From the NCBI GenBank assembly GCA_964036155.1, contig OZ038422.1, positions 5,665,201-5,729,200 on the forward strand: a stretch of DNA of 64,000 bases, in the 5' to 3' direction. The stretch is from Diploscapter coronatus (lineage: Eukaryota; Nematoda; Chromadorea; Rhabditida; Rhabditidae). Below the pieces are notes generated by a model, which saw only the letters and a program-made list of their open reading frames with translations, made no database searches and was not told where the DNA came from. The position numbers and the translations under genes were made by a program. Shown piece after piece: positions 34,164-47,600 of the stretch; the stretch's first letter is position 1, and each line of letters starts with the position of its first letter.

Positions 34164-37100
34164 CTAAAAAAATCGCAAATCAACCTTTTGCTGCTGTTGC
34201 TGCTGCTGTCCTTCATTCTCGCGATTTTCGCCATTGTCTGTCGGTTTGACATTCGAATTGGATGACTCAGGCTGCGTTGAGGCTTCACTTCTCTGCATCG
34301 TCGCGGGTTCTTCTGTAGCACGTTGCATTCGCCTGCGAAATCCAGGTAGTCGTTCCTGAAAGATTTGAAAATTTTCAAATAGAAATATCCATCCATACAG
34401 CTCACAAATAAGTGAGGCTTGCAAATCACAAATCTCAAGGTAATTTGGTTTGGATAGAATAAGGAAAAGAACAAGTTGGGAGTTGATTTAGAAGATTTGG
34501 AAGATTCTTCTTACAAGCATAGCTTCTGAAATAGCTACTCTTCGTTGTTTTGACGTGCAAAGTTGGAACAGAGGTAAATTTTCTTAATCGAGAAGGAAAG
34601 AAGACTCGATTCTAAATAAACTGCTAGACATCGTGACGAAGAGAAGTTCGGAACAGAGCTGCGCAGTAACGAAATAAGGAAGCAGAGAAGGGAAGGCTGA
34701 TTCGCTAAGAAGGGCGATTTGGCGAGGTAAACGGGCAGGCACGTGAAAAGACTGATGAATAATTGGACTAATTTGCCCGATTTTGAGGTAACGAGTGCTC
34801 AGAGCAGATTTTGTGCTAAAATAGACTATTTGCTCATCGCAAACATCCGTAAATAAGCCTTTAGTTTTTTAAAGACAGTGAAAACGATTTCGCGTGAAAA
34901 TTTACTAAAATAAATAATAATTGCTCTCTAGCTAGTAAATAAAGATTGAAAACTATTTTGAAAAGATCTCTGTAAAATTCCGAATCTTACAAGTAACGTG
35001 AGTTGGGCGAGTTTTCGGCAGAAAATAACCCTGCTTGCGTGTTTTGCGTGAGCAGTTCACCTTGCCTCACTTCATTTCGAGCATTTGCATCATTGTCACT
35101 CAGTCAGGCATACTCGAGCATACTGCCTACCTCTATCTCTGCTTCAGTCATTCGTTCGAGCAACCAAACGCCTATCGAATTACTTTGAGTTTTCTTCGCG
35201 AAGTTAGACGTGATTTCGTGCTGTAATTGTCCTGGTCAACAGCCTCATCTCGCTCATTTTCTGCAGGGATCGTTCCCTCTTTGTCACGCAGTTGTCGCTC
35301 CGTGATTTTTTTCTTCAAAGCGCTTTATTTTGAATCGCACGAGAAAATTTTATGCATTCATTTGATATCATGAGATTCTTCGAACAAAACCATTCTTCGT
35401 ATTCCCAATTCTCAAAAGAGTTTAGTCTGGTCGTTTTCGGCTATTTTGCAGAAGCTTTCGAATTCCACCGACTATTTGAGCATTCAAAGCCAAATAAATA
35501 AATTTATAAATTTCTGAGAGGTTTTTCTCAGCTCTCAAACGGTCTGCCGAGTGATGAGCAGCCATCTGACATGATAATGCGGAGGAAGAATGGGAGGAGC
35601 TAAAGAAGGAATGAAAACTTCCTCATTCAGAACAAAATAGCTATCCATAATGCAAACATGAAGAAAAATATATATTAGAGAAAATATTAGAAAAAATCCA
35701 TGAATTTATGTGAGATTAATTAGCGAAAGAATATCGAATAACTTAGACGATGACAGATAGATAAACATAAATCTCTGGAAAACAACGCGATTCGACAAAT
35801 TATGGCAGGCATAAAGGGTTGTTTTGAGGAACGCATCTCCTAATTCGATATATCAAGATTCAACGAAAATTACGCTGATAAGCCAGAAGAAAGAACCTAA
35901 TGTAGAAAATCAAAAATTTATGGAGATGGATTGATTCTAAAAATGCTATCAAAATAATTGGCAAAAGATAGTTCACTCATGCCAGTCAGAATAACCTCAT
36001 TGTTGCGCTATTTTATTATTGAAATATTCATCGCTTGAACCCTAAATTCTCGTCTTCCATCAGAAAACTGGATGAAGCCTTCAAATTCGGACCAAAGTTT
36101 CGAAATGTCAAAGCTGAAATGCGGCCTGACATCCGACATTTTATGGCTCAATAAAGTGAAAATCCCACAAAACACGAAAGGGTAATAGACAATTGCTTGC
36201 CTTCTTGATTGGACTTTCTCGTGATAAATTAGAAAATTCTAATTTATTGGCGCGCCAATTCTATGTAAAAGGGCAACTTTTTGGTATTTTGCTGATTTTT
36301 ATGATTTTTTTACCCTCAATTCGAGGGAAATTTTGGCTTTGCTTCATCCGCTAAGCTCCAACCTTTCTTCAATATATCGCTTGTTGCAAAAAATAGACCT
36401 TATGTGAGTGGAAAATTCTTCCTCGTTGTAATGGAATTGGCAATGCGCGAATATAAATGGAAAAGAACGCTGATAAAAGCTACTGATGCTCGAAAACAAG
36501 AAAAGGCTTTGCTTTAACTCTTATAAAAGATGAGGATCATTTAAATTTTGATATGGCTTATTAGTAAGTTTTGGATAATAATTTAATTGCAGAGGGAAAT
36601 TGGATTTTTACATACATAGCTAGGATATGCAACGATTAGTCGAATAAGAATTGAAACCACTGATATGATCATATTGATGCTAGATATACCCTAATTTTAT
36701 CATACCGCATACCTCTGCAAACAATTCTTCATTTTTAAAATTATCAGTTATTTTTAGGAATTGAGCAATTTTGAAATGGAAAGATTTTTTGACAACAAGA
36801 TATGAAATAACATAGCTTCGAGACTTTTTGAATAAGTGAAGAGTATAAAGTCATCAAGAAGAGAATAAATCTTGTTGTCAGAAACTCGTCATTTTTGAAT
36901 TCATAGAAATTACAGTTAAATCAAGTACTTTGGAAGGTTTATTTTTACGAGAAAAAACCTACCTTGATAGAGTGAGTCCAGGAGCTGGAACTGCTGGACT
37001 GTGTCTTGATCTTTGTGTGAGAAGTGCTATCCCCAGTTGGCCGTCTGCTGCTCTGTTCCTCTGCTGTGCTGCTGGATGACTTGCGAAGATTGCAGTGCTG

Positions 37101-40100
37101 CAGATGAGCTGGAGCGTCCAATCCAAACGAGGAGTATTTTCTAAAAAAAAAAGTTTTTATTTGACGATTATTATTGTAATTTGTGAAGATCATCTAGATT
37201 TTTGATAAAGAAGATGCAATAATAATGCGTAAATAAATGCACTGATAAAAATGGAATTTACGTCGGATATCCCAATAATAGACCTTAGATACAGAGTGGA
37301 AAATAAGTACTGTTGACAACTTTACAACGCCGTTTGCACAAATGACGTAGTTTTTTTTTTATAATTTATTTTTTTATTAAATCGTCGTGCTTTATTTTAA
37401 TTATTTATTCGAGTTTTAAAACATTTCAGTTGTTAATTTCCTAATGGCAGCCCCGAGTACAAGGCGCTTTACAATCATCGAGTTTCACAAGCAAGGACAC
37501 AGCAATGAAATAGCCGGTCGGCTGCTCAAAACGTCGCGACCTGACTCCCAATGATATGGTCATACGGGTTCAAAGATGTAAGCAGCTGCTGTGGCGATTT
37601 TCTCCTGGCACGCATTCGACTATTGTTATTCAGCGATGAGAAATTCTTCATTGTGCTTCACTGTGGAAGCTGCCATCAACCGTCAAAACGACTGTATCAT
37701 TGCTCCAGATGTCTCTGCTTTTCATTTGAACGCTTATTCCGTTTTCACGACGAAAATATTTTGTCAACAATACCTATTTTTCACCCTCTAATTACTTCAT
37801 TTGGGAATGAATTGTCTACGATGAATGGAAGACTCATCAAATGATATATGCTCGAAGATAATGATCATCACCTATTGCTTTGATAAGATGGTTCATATTA
37901 TTCGAAAGTAATAATAAAAAAAAACTCTGAAGAAGATAAAATGACGACAGGAAAAGGATTTTGACTGATGTGGGAGTTATAAAAGTCACGCACATTTAGA
38001 TGGAGAATGACAAGTTTTGTTGTCGTTTGGCTTCGGGACTTGGGGAAGACACCTCTGCGTAGTGGATTCAATTACGGATGAAGAATAGAAAGGAATGAGA
38101 AGAGAACGAATGTCAAAGCAAATTTAGAGAAAAAAGACGCAGATTTTTAGAGTTTCAACAAAGGATCAGCAATCATTCTCTCCTGCTTGGTTTTCTCTAG
38201 GAAAGGATTCACTCAAATTCGAAACTGACGAAAATGCGACTAAAATGGGGATAGAGTTTCTATAAATATCGAGACGTCTGCCGCTTTGACAAATGAGACG
38301 ATTGAACTTATGACAGAAGGAGATTAAAATTTGCGTAATGATCGTGCAAGATTCATTTTGAAACTAGGAAGTGAAATTTGAAAATGGGAATAATTTGTGC
38401 TATTCAAATTTGATTTTGCAGAATAAAAACTAGAAGATGAAGTTCGAATCAATATGAAAGCTAATGGGTTAGCCAAAATCTTCGTATGCTGGATGTATGA
38501 ATTTTCCGACGAATCCCGTGAACCATCCACAAAGAAATTTTATATCAAACTTGAGAGAATTCATGAAAAATCTAAGCGATAAATAAGAATTGAAAGAGTC
38601 CTCTTTCAAGTATTTTTCATCTATTGAATATCACGCATTTATAATTTTTTCATCATTAATTATTTATTCGAACTGGAACGGGTTGACCCACCTAACTTTT
38701 GATGCAATGAGTGAAGTGACGTTTTTCCAATAATTTTTAAGAAGAAAAGTCATTTGTAAACTATTAAATGTTCACCTGTGTTCCTGAATGCGTCTTTCCT
38801 CATCGATTGTGGTGCGAGATGAAGAAATGCTCCCGACAGCTCCAAGAGTGTCGGAAGGCTTCAGACCCGATCGAGGACTCTCATCCTTTGGCATCGAACG
38901 ACGTCTAAATTTTTAGATACGATAAATATAGTAGAAATATGATAAATTTAGCAAAAATAATGCCTGATTTCCTTCAATATCTCAGTTTTTGGTATAATTT
39001 CAAATGATAGCCTCTAGCCGATTTATTTATTTTCAAGCACCAAGCGCATCATAAACAATTGTGAATTACATAAGAAAGCTCCATTCACGAATTCATTTTT
39101 GTCTGGTCTTTTTTTTATTTTTAGAAAATTTAAAAATGCTAGATAGTTGATATAGTTTTCAAGATGCTCGAAACGTTTAAAGAAAATTTACACACGCTAT
39201 AGAAACGTTTATTATTTCTAATATAAAAATTGAAATTTTATAATTCAACTATCTTCAAAATAATATCTCAGCTAAAATTTCTCTCATGTATTTATTGAAA
39301 GAAATTTGCATCGAATTCTAAACTATCTTCAGAAATGTTATCGTCATGTTCGAGATCTAACTTCAATTTATTTTTCGCAAAATTAGACGAACCTTTTCAC
39401 GTCGATATCTTCATCAGCAGTAAATAGAGCTGGTGATAGCATAGCTATCGAATCAAGACAATGAATTGGCAATTAGCATCTCAAAAGTATTGCATTTCAC
39501 ATTTTAGCAGGAGAATAATCGATAAACTCGAAATTCGGCTGCACATAAAAACGAATATGAGCGGATTTTGGCAGAAAAAGTCAATATCGAGCGAAATGAC
39601 ATGCCGTTTACACTCTAATAATCGCAATATGTTGGATTTGGGTTCGAAAAAGAAAGAAGCGAATTTCGAATCGAGTCGCCAATGTCTAGTTCTGCTTCTG
39701 CATGTCTCACTTTCACACATCCCCACTTCTCGCTTCTGTCCTTTCCATTTGTAAGTCATATTGGTTTCCGTTTTGGCAGAAGAATAATAATAAGAAAAGG
39801 AGATTAAAGAAACTGCAAAAATGCGGATCAGTGACACCACCAACATTCGGCCGAGAAACTACATCATCCAGACGAACTCGTGGGTTGAGTTCATGCTTTG
39901 CTCGCAATTTAAAAATTCCATATAAAAATGTCCCGAAATCAAGCATGAGTTAGATGAAGTAGGACTTCAAAAGCCGTGCAGAAAAGTTTAAAATGTTGCA
40001 GAAACGTCGTAAAAATAGCTATGAGTTGACAATATTCGATGTGCTGAATCCCATTGTTAGCCAAAAGTGCCCCAGGGTTAATTCGAACTCGATTAGGCTT

Positions 40101-41098
40101 GACATGTCCATGTTGAGCATATGAGGATGTCGAGATGTAGGGATGTTGAGTTCTTAACCTTATGAGAGGGTGAATAAGAATTATGAACAGGTTTGTCAAA
40201 GAAGGTCTTCGACTTCGACGCAATCACTTTTGCAATGAACAGAGGGCAGCAGAAGTAGAAGGGAAATGATTAGATGAGCATTCGAGAATCGAGATTTGGC
40301 ACTTGAATTTCTCTTCGAGGAAGGCGATTCTCTAGTTTGAACTTATCATACAAATTATTTGTGATTAATTTGCACAACTTGGTAATCACTAATGAAATTA
40401 TGTTTAATTTTGAGAAATTGATAGTATTACAAATTCAAGATTGGGTGCTAGAATTAAACGTTAATTGACGATTGGTGAAAGCACACCTTTGCATTTGAAA
40501 CATTGAAAAAATGCTCGAAACAAAGGATATGTCAGAAGCTGGTAATTTACAGTAATTAACTGGTTAACTTTCTACGATTTCTGTTGAGAAAATGAGTTTT
40601 ACTAGGACTGAAAATGAGCAATTGTAAAATTCTACCTCTGATGAACCTGTTTGGCAGTAGCTTCATTCTTCTCCTTCAACTGCTTGACTCGTTCTTCCTG
40701 GGCTGGAACTGAGTTGCGATACTTTTCCGTCAACAGCGTTTTCACGTATTCAGATCTGAAAGTAGAAAGATAAAATTTCGGAAGTTCTAAGCAGTTGGAT
40801 GATTTCGGAGCGATGATATTAAGGAGAAACTCTTGAGGCAATAAGATATGAGCGTTTTTGCTTGAATTGAAACCATATGTTTGTCTTCACAGCTACATAG
40901 CACAACGTATGCTCAAAATCAGTTCTTTTCTTAAGATGTTTAAACCATGAGTGTAATTTGATCAAACTTTCTATTTTCAAAATGTCATCTCTACCTCAAG
41001 GAAGGAGCCAAAGTTCTGTCTCCAGAAGAAGTTGTGGATCTGAGAATGGACATTTTGGTACGCGAGCTGCGGACATGAGCCCCTACAGCCCGACGCAT
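34164..41098 (-). CDS. Five-exon basic, Ser/Gln-rich protein, unrecognised
   Basis: The exons on the minus strand are 41108-40995, 40755-40636, 38904-38776, 37140-36963 and 34355-34164, joined through phases 2, 2, 2 and 0. The ATG at 41098-41096 lies 10 bases behind a CTTTTCAG acceptor, so this is probably a trans-spliced start. The product is 240 residues. It opens MRRAVGAHVRSSRTKMS, followed by a helical, likely coiled-coil segment (about 36-75: SEYVKTLLTEKYRNSVPAQE). Next come a Ser-rich stretch (about 130-175) and a basic patch (ERLPGFRRRMQR), and it ends with a poly-Gln run and KVDLRFF. No enzyme motif, signal peptide or membrane segment is seen. Introns of up to 2.6 kb are long compared with those at the left of the window. 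A minus-strand AATAAA lies near 34120. Family unknown; the model itself is internally consistent. Confidence 0.6.
37444..37790 (+). pseudogene. Decayed mariner/Tc-type transposase fragment
   Basis: Pieces of a DDE transposase occur in order but in different frames. The first is an N-terminal helix-turn-helix-like part (MAAPSTRRFTIIEFHKQGHS, then NEIAGRLLKTSR, from 37444). QRCKQLLWRFSPGTHSTIV follows, then LLFSDEKFF (about 37615-37650), the block around a catalytic Asp. FTVEAAINRQNDCIIAPDVS (about 37655-37715) comes last. Much of the region between the helix-turn-helix and SDEKFF is missing, and at least two frameshifts are needed. It lies antisense within an intron (37141-38775) of the basic Ser/Gln-rich gene. 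No clear inverted ends found. Confidence 0.75.
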
Positions 41099-41108
41099 CC
41101 TTGTGTTT

Positions 41109-44100
41109 CTGAAAAGACAAAATATTCGTTGAAACAGAATATTTTTGATCCACGAATTTTACCCATATGAAGTGGTAGTATGACTGCGAATCATTTTCAG
41201 GATTGAAAATGTTTAGCTTCAATGATCTCGCAAATTTGATAGATCAAATAATCGAGAATAGGTTGATATTTAACATTCTTTAGGCAAGAAAAATGGCTAT
41301 GGCAAGAAATTGGCGTTTAAAAGACGATAGCTAGGCTTATGTTCCAATAGTCCAGTTTATTTATTTTTGATAATCCAAGCGATTCTAAAACACTGCGCGT
41401 GAGGAATAGGCTTAGATTTTGGAAAATTATAGAAATGATCTTAATAATTCCAAGAAAAATCTATCACAATTCGAGGAATAGTCTCAAAATTTTTGATAAG
41501 CTCGAAATTATCTGCAGATTTGGAAATCGTAATATGATTTATTGGGATCGTAAAATTAAGTCGCATTCATATTTATTGAAAGTGATCATCTGCGTATAAA
41601 TCTTTTTCAATTTGTATAATTAAATAGTATGCATTTTTAGATTCTCATGAAGGCATCGAATAATAAATAATCTTCAAAAATGCAATTTTATAAACTAAAA
41701 AGATTGCGCAAAAAGTCCGCTCCAAAATCTTAAAATAGATAAAATTAGACCATGATTAGTCTCTTGGTTTGAATAATCATAAGAGACTAAAATGGCTCTA
41801 CAACTATCTTGCGAATTTAGAAGATAAGGATGAGCTGTGAATAATCAAATTTTATCAAGAAAATGTCAGGAAGCAAAACTTTACGAATTTTGCCAAGCGC
41901 TGAATATCTCCAAATAGGGAAAATTGAAATAAGAAAGCAGTTTATGAGATTTTTTTGGGGATTTCAAGCAGCAAATAGTTTAGATAATGAATATAGTGAG
42001 CGTTTTTCTACTTTGGACTACAGTATAACAAGCTTGCATTTATCTGGACAAATTATATTGAAAATGTTAACTGAAAATAAGACATTGAAAACGTGATAAG
42101 TTTCCTTTTAATTTTAGGTAAAGTCGAATTCGTTTGGGATTTCTTTCGAAAAATCAAACATAAAACAATAAGAGTTTCATTGGCGTGAAAGCCACCAACT
42201 TCGAAACGAGATGCGATTTTTGACAGGTTGGTCAATAGAATTTGCTCGCTAAATAAAGCTCTTTCTCACGTCACTTTTTGCCGAAATCAATCTCGTTTTG
42301 AATGGAATAAACATCGTTTTTATGCATTGGGTGCACTATTTCCGTCTGATTCAAGCCAAGAATGAGTTTTCAAGAGGTCCCTCAGACTCACAGTCAGGCT
42401 GTTCTTCGAGCCTTTTACTTACTTCTTTCGATTTCGGCTGTTTGCGACCATTGCTGAGTTACAAGTGCTGATCATTACTTGTTCTAATGTTCCGCAAATT
42501 TGTTCAGTCAAAAAATCTGAAATTCGAAATAATTAGCACTTTATGATTGCACATGTTCTCGAAGATTAAGAAAATCTAGAATAGGCTATGCAACTTGTAA
42601 ACGATCAAACAAATGAACGATAAAATGACGAAATGTAGCCGTGAAAATGATAAATAAAATGCGAATAGTGAAACTTGCACAAATTTAGCGTTGCCATGCA
42701 GTCGAATCACATGGGAAGGGTTGTAAAAAAGTAAAATAGTCTGATTGAGATTCAATGAAATGCATCAATGTTGTAAATTTCTTTAAAAAAACTGGAATAG
42801 TATTTTTTTTAAATTTCTTTGCAGTTTTATTGATTTTAATTTCAACTGAAAATTGTTTTTTTTTATTTTCTAAAAATGAGAGGCAAGCATTTCGTTTTGG
42901 AAACAATGAACAATAATTTCATTGAATAATCTGTTATAATTTTTCAGATTTCTAAATCAAACTATTGGTTGAAGAGCAGTTTTTATTTTGTACAGATTCA
43001 GTTTGCCTGTTTTATTTTGAAGGAAGTATAGCAGCTTCGATTTCTGAGACAATGAACGGTAACTTGCTGTAGGTTAACTATGAAGCATATGAGAATTGAG
43101 GAAATACGCAATTCCGATTTAGAACTTTCACTACGTAAAGAACTTATTTTTGAAATTACTTTACTGATAGATTTATTGTACGTTATACATTTCGAAAATG
43201 AAACGAAAATTTTACTAAAACAAATAAAATATCACATTTAAAATTTGTTAGTTACTGATAAGATTTTAAAATAAATATAATTTCTGGAATAGAAAATATT
43301 GTGAGATATTTGCTTTGATTTTATTTGATCCCATTCTGTTTCGTGTAGATCTTATTATTTACTGTCCGTTTTATCTTGACATCTGATCATAATAATTGAA
43401 GTTTTCTTATCACAACACGAGTTTATTTGCATCATCATGATAATATACAATAATAATAATGAAAAAGTAAGTATCAAATGATAAATTTAGTGATATGATA
43501 ACTAGACGACTAATCACTTTGGTTTTCTACCTTCTTTCTTTTAAAACCGATTTAGATTTTCAAATGGGTCGATATTTGCAAGACATAAAATATTTTGGTT
43601 AAATATTATGGTGTTTTAAGCAGGGTCTTGCAAATAAAGTTTCATAAAAATAACTTGTAAAATTTTGTGAACCGAATCGCCAAAGATAAAACCGAATTTA
43701 TAAGTTTGTAAGGAAAATATAAAGCTACGAATCTGAATAAGTAGAAGGGAGATAAAAATGAGAACTAAAAAGTGACTACGATTATTGTTCGAAAAATATG
43801 AATTTGATTATGATAAATGAATGAATGAACATCGAATCTTTGGAATACTGCTAAAGAAAACTATTCTTGAAATGATAGTTTCGGATAACATAGACCAGAT
43901 AGTGAGTGATTTTTGATCAAGATCAAATGCATTAATCTTCACTGGTGAAATTCGAGATTTTGTGCGTTTTGTGCGTGAGTAAAATTATGATTGAAAGAAT
44001 TATCAAGAGTAAAAAATGGTCCAAATTAATTTAACGTATGCAAAAGTCTCGTATTCGAGTCAAACCAGTTCCAGACCTCGAGTTGTGTCTGCGAAATTAC

Positions 44101-44602
44101 TTGATCTGATGCTATGCAATTATTGAAACATCATTTCCAAGCGCATCAAATATTTGTGGTTCTGTTGATTTAATTATTGGACATCTATACCTATGTTTTT
44201 GAAGGTAAATAGGCGACTTGAAACCTATTTGGCGAAACACAAAGATAGGTGTCGCAATAATCTAGCAATCATTCGATAGTCAATCTATAGAAATTCCGAA
44301 ACAAGGAAGCGAAATGATAAAGAATAAATATGTTCTGATTTTGAATTCGCATGGGCAGATAATGGCAAAAATGGCATTTAAACCGCATTCAAATAAACCT
44401 ATTTTTAATATGAAAGTATGGCAAATAATTAAATGAAACAACAAGAAAATGATAGAATACAATTGCGCACAACAAAGATGTTACTGTGAGAAAATATGGA
44501 TGAAAAATCAAAATCGGATAAGTATGAAAGCAAGTTGATATGCAGACTGCTGATCCTCTGATCAAGTGAGCTGTCACCGCTGTATCCATGGATATCGGTT
44601 GT
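41109..44602. other. Intergenic region
   Basis: AT-rich DNA between the start of the 41.1-kb gene and the 3' end of the co-Smad, both on the minus strand. It should hold the promoter of the former and the 3' UTR of the latter. A plus-strand frame at 41863-42096 lacks splice context. Nothing further recognised. Confidence 0.4.
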
Positions 44603-47600
44603 TTAGCTGTTGGTAATGTCAACCCCCTTCCCCCCAGAACTGCCGCTCTTCTTGAAATATGCATCCATGTTGCCGATTTCTCGCTGTCGGCGATCGATTT
44701 CAGTGAACGCTCTAAAATTTGTAATTTGATTGTTTCTCATTTCTAGAGATATTTTGCTCACTTAGAGATTTTGACTGTCATCCACATAGGACATTGGGTA
44801 ATATTAGCTCGTTTGAAACCAGGACCCCAGCCGACGAGCAGCGAGATTTTAATTGTGGCAAACAGACGAAGCTCTTCACAGCCTTTCAGAGATTCCTGCA
44901 ATATTTTCATTTGAACGACTAAACTTTTCTTTTTAATTTACTTTCTCTAGGTGGTTTTTGTCACAAGATTCGTAGACTTCATCGATCGGCCCTGTGCCAC
45001 CATTCATGTAGTTTTTCGCCATGTGGACTTGAGACATGTGGTTCGAGATGGTGGACACAGCTTGATCGTGATCGTAGATCTGGAAGCAGCTGAGTTGAAA
45101 TTTATTGCAACAAATAGTTACCTGAATCTTGGCACCAGAGCATATGATGTGAACAACATCGCCGTATTCCCTCATAGATTCCCTGTCCAAATAAGCCGAC
45201 TGAACGTAGATTTCTCCCGGCGAATAGTTCTGAATCCACACGTCGTTGTTGGCCTTTTGCGAAAGTCGAATGCCGTCTCCAAGCCAGTATCTAAATTGTT
45301 AAAATTTAGAAATAAAATAAGACTAAAGGGCTGAAGTACCTGCATCTATCAACAAGAGGGTCGGGAATTGGGTGTGGAATTGTTGACAGGCCAACTCGCC
45401 AATCACTGATCACGAAATGGCCATCCAGGAAGAAGTCAGGTGATTTGATCCTGTGAATGTGGGCATTTTTATCGTACTCATAATAGACCAGCTCTGCCCA
45501 ATACCCATCATCTGAAACTTCAAAATAGCCCCTTTCCATCATCAGAGATCTACCTTTCGCCGATGGAGGTTCATAGTCATTCACGAACAGCTTCCCATTT
45601 GAAACTTCAACCAGATTTGCTGAAGATGAAACTCGTTTCACACCCTTTGAAACTTAGTCTTACCGATGCCACTAAATGAATATCCGTTTTCCAGTGCACC
45701 ATCCGCCGTATAATATTCAGGATCCGTCTGTTTCACGTGAAATTCTGGAGTGAAGATCCGACGCAAATTGTAAAAAGTATTCTGAGTCACGTGTCGATTC
45801 TCCTGAAATTAATTGATATTTTTTATATTTTTTCTCATAGTTTTCAAAGTTACATCATTATCGTTCTCCTTCAGACTCATCATCACGTCTGGGTCTTCGT
45901 CATTCTCTGCTTCATTTTCCGGCTTCTCAGTTTCTTCAGGGTTGTCTTCGAGCAAAGAAGGATGTAGATCTCTGAAATTTCTACGTGATATTTTTTTTTT
46001 TTTGTATATTTCCATATTTTGCAAAATCACGTATTTTTTTATAGCTAGTCAGATATTTCGAAATATACAACTCCAACAACCCATCATATAGAGAAATGCT
46101 CGAACAAACCTGAGGTGATTTCCACAAATGCATTCCCTCTCCATACAAGGCATGAAACTCTGAAGGACAATGGGAATTTTCTTTCGCGCCAGCAGATGGT
46201 TCTTCTCCCGATTTGCAACTGCCTTCTTCACAAGAGGAACTGCCTAAAGAATATGATTGGAAAAGCCCATTATCATAAGGCTCTTACATTCTTGATGAAT
46301 GACTTTGTCTTCGCAATGGCATCGATCGTGTTCGACACCTTTTCGAGCTCCTCTTTCTCTTCCTGAAATTTAATGGTTGAAGAGGGATGTGTTTTCATGA
46401 GATAAAATACCTCCGTAAGTTTTCCCTCTTCCTCAGCTTTCTTGAGCTCGTCTTTTCTCTTGAGATTCTTAGCGAATTCGATGATACTCTTGGCATGTGG
46501 ACTGTCCAACAACTCCTGCTGCCATTTATTAAAAAGCTTCTTCTTCTTTGCAGGCTCTGATGATTGTTCTACATCATCATTAGTCTGTTCCTCCATTTGC
46601 TGTGGAATCTTCTAAAATATTTGTATCATTCCTTTCCCTCAATAAATTTGCGAAATGTTTTAGCTACTTAATTCACATGTTAATTTTAAAGAGGAGAAAT
46701 GTTACCTCTGACTTATCAGAGCTTTCAGCTTGATCACCGCTCTTGTTTTTATCCTGCTCAGAGCTTGATGAGAACGACTGATCGGCTTTCTCTTTCAATA
46801 CGTCTTCCATTCCGGCCAGTAGAGTGAAGAACGCATTTTGGCAGAGTGGAGTTGATGGATTAAAAATGAAATTGTCAATATCCTCAGGTTCTTCTGAGTC
46901 CTGCTTACAGATAGTCACGCCGTCTGAAACAAAAGTACGTTGCAAACTTGATTTTTCGAATTAATTTTCTCTATTTTTCTGTTTTGTTCTATCTCAAAGT
47001 CAGCAAGACTCACGATTTTTGTCCGAACTTTGTTCTTCTACATCTTCTCTATCAACCGTTCCAAGTTTCTTCTGCTCTTTGAACTGTCTGTACTCCTCAG
47101 ATTCGACTAAAGCTGGAGAAGGCTCGATAGCTGCGAGTTCTCGGAAACGCCTCTTTGCTTCTTCGATAGTGAAGTGCTAAACAAACTGTGTGAACATTTT
47201 AAAATGACAACGTAGTTTTGATTCTGAAAAGAAATGATCTTCGGTGGCAAATATCGTCCATTCGTATTCTCTTACAATAGTTTTGACATTTCTTCGAGGT
47301 GTGTTATCGGCAGCAGAAAATAATTTCGAGTTTCAATAAAATTGAGAATATTGAAATACAAAAACGCCGAATCTCTATGAATAGCTTTTATTCGTATTAT
47401 TTCCAAAATTACCTTGGCGGCGAGCTTGTTCTTGTGGATCTGTGGAGTGATTTCGTTGGTGTCTTCATTGACGATGCAGGGATACCTCTCCTCGTTGTCT
47501 TCTGGCTCATCGTCGGCCAGATCGATCAGCTCAACGGGATTCTCGTATTGAGGTTCCTTGCTGGTCGATGGCAAATCTTTGTCCGAACATCGTCTTCTCG

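Noticed and set aside
40977..41222. Alternative minus frame across the 40995-41108 exon (LAYQNVHSQIHNFF)
   Set aside because: It leaves the exon in a phase that meets an immediate stop in the next exon. The frame beginning MRRAVGAHV joins cleanly to the 40755 exon.
44951..45334. 127-codon plus-strand frame
   Set aside because: It is the antisense shadow of the MH2 exons, whose protein match and splice phases are clear.
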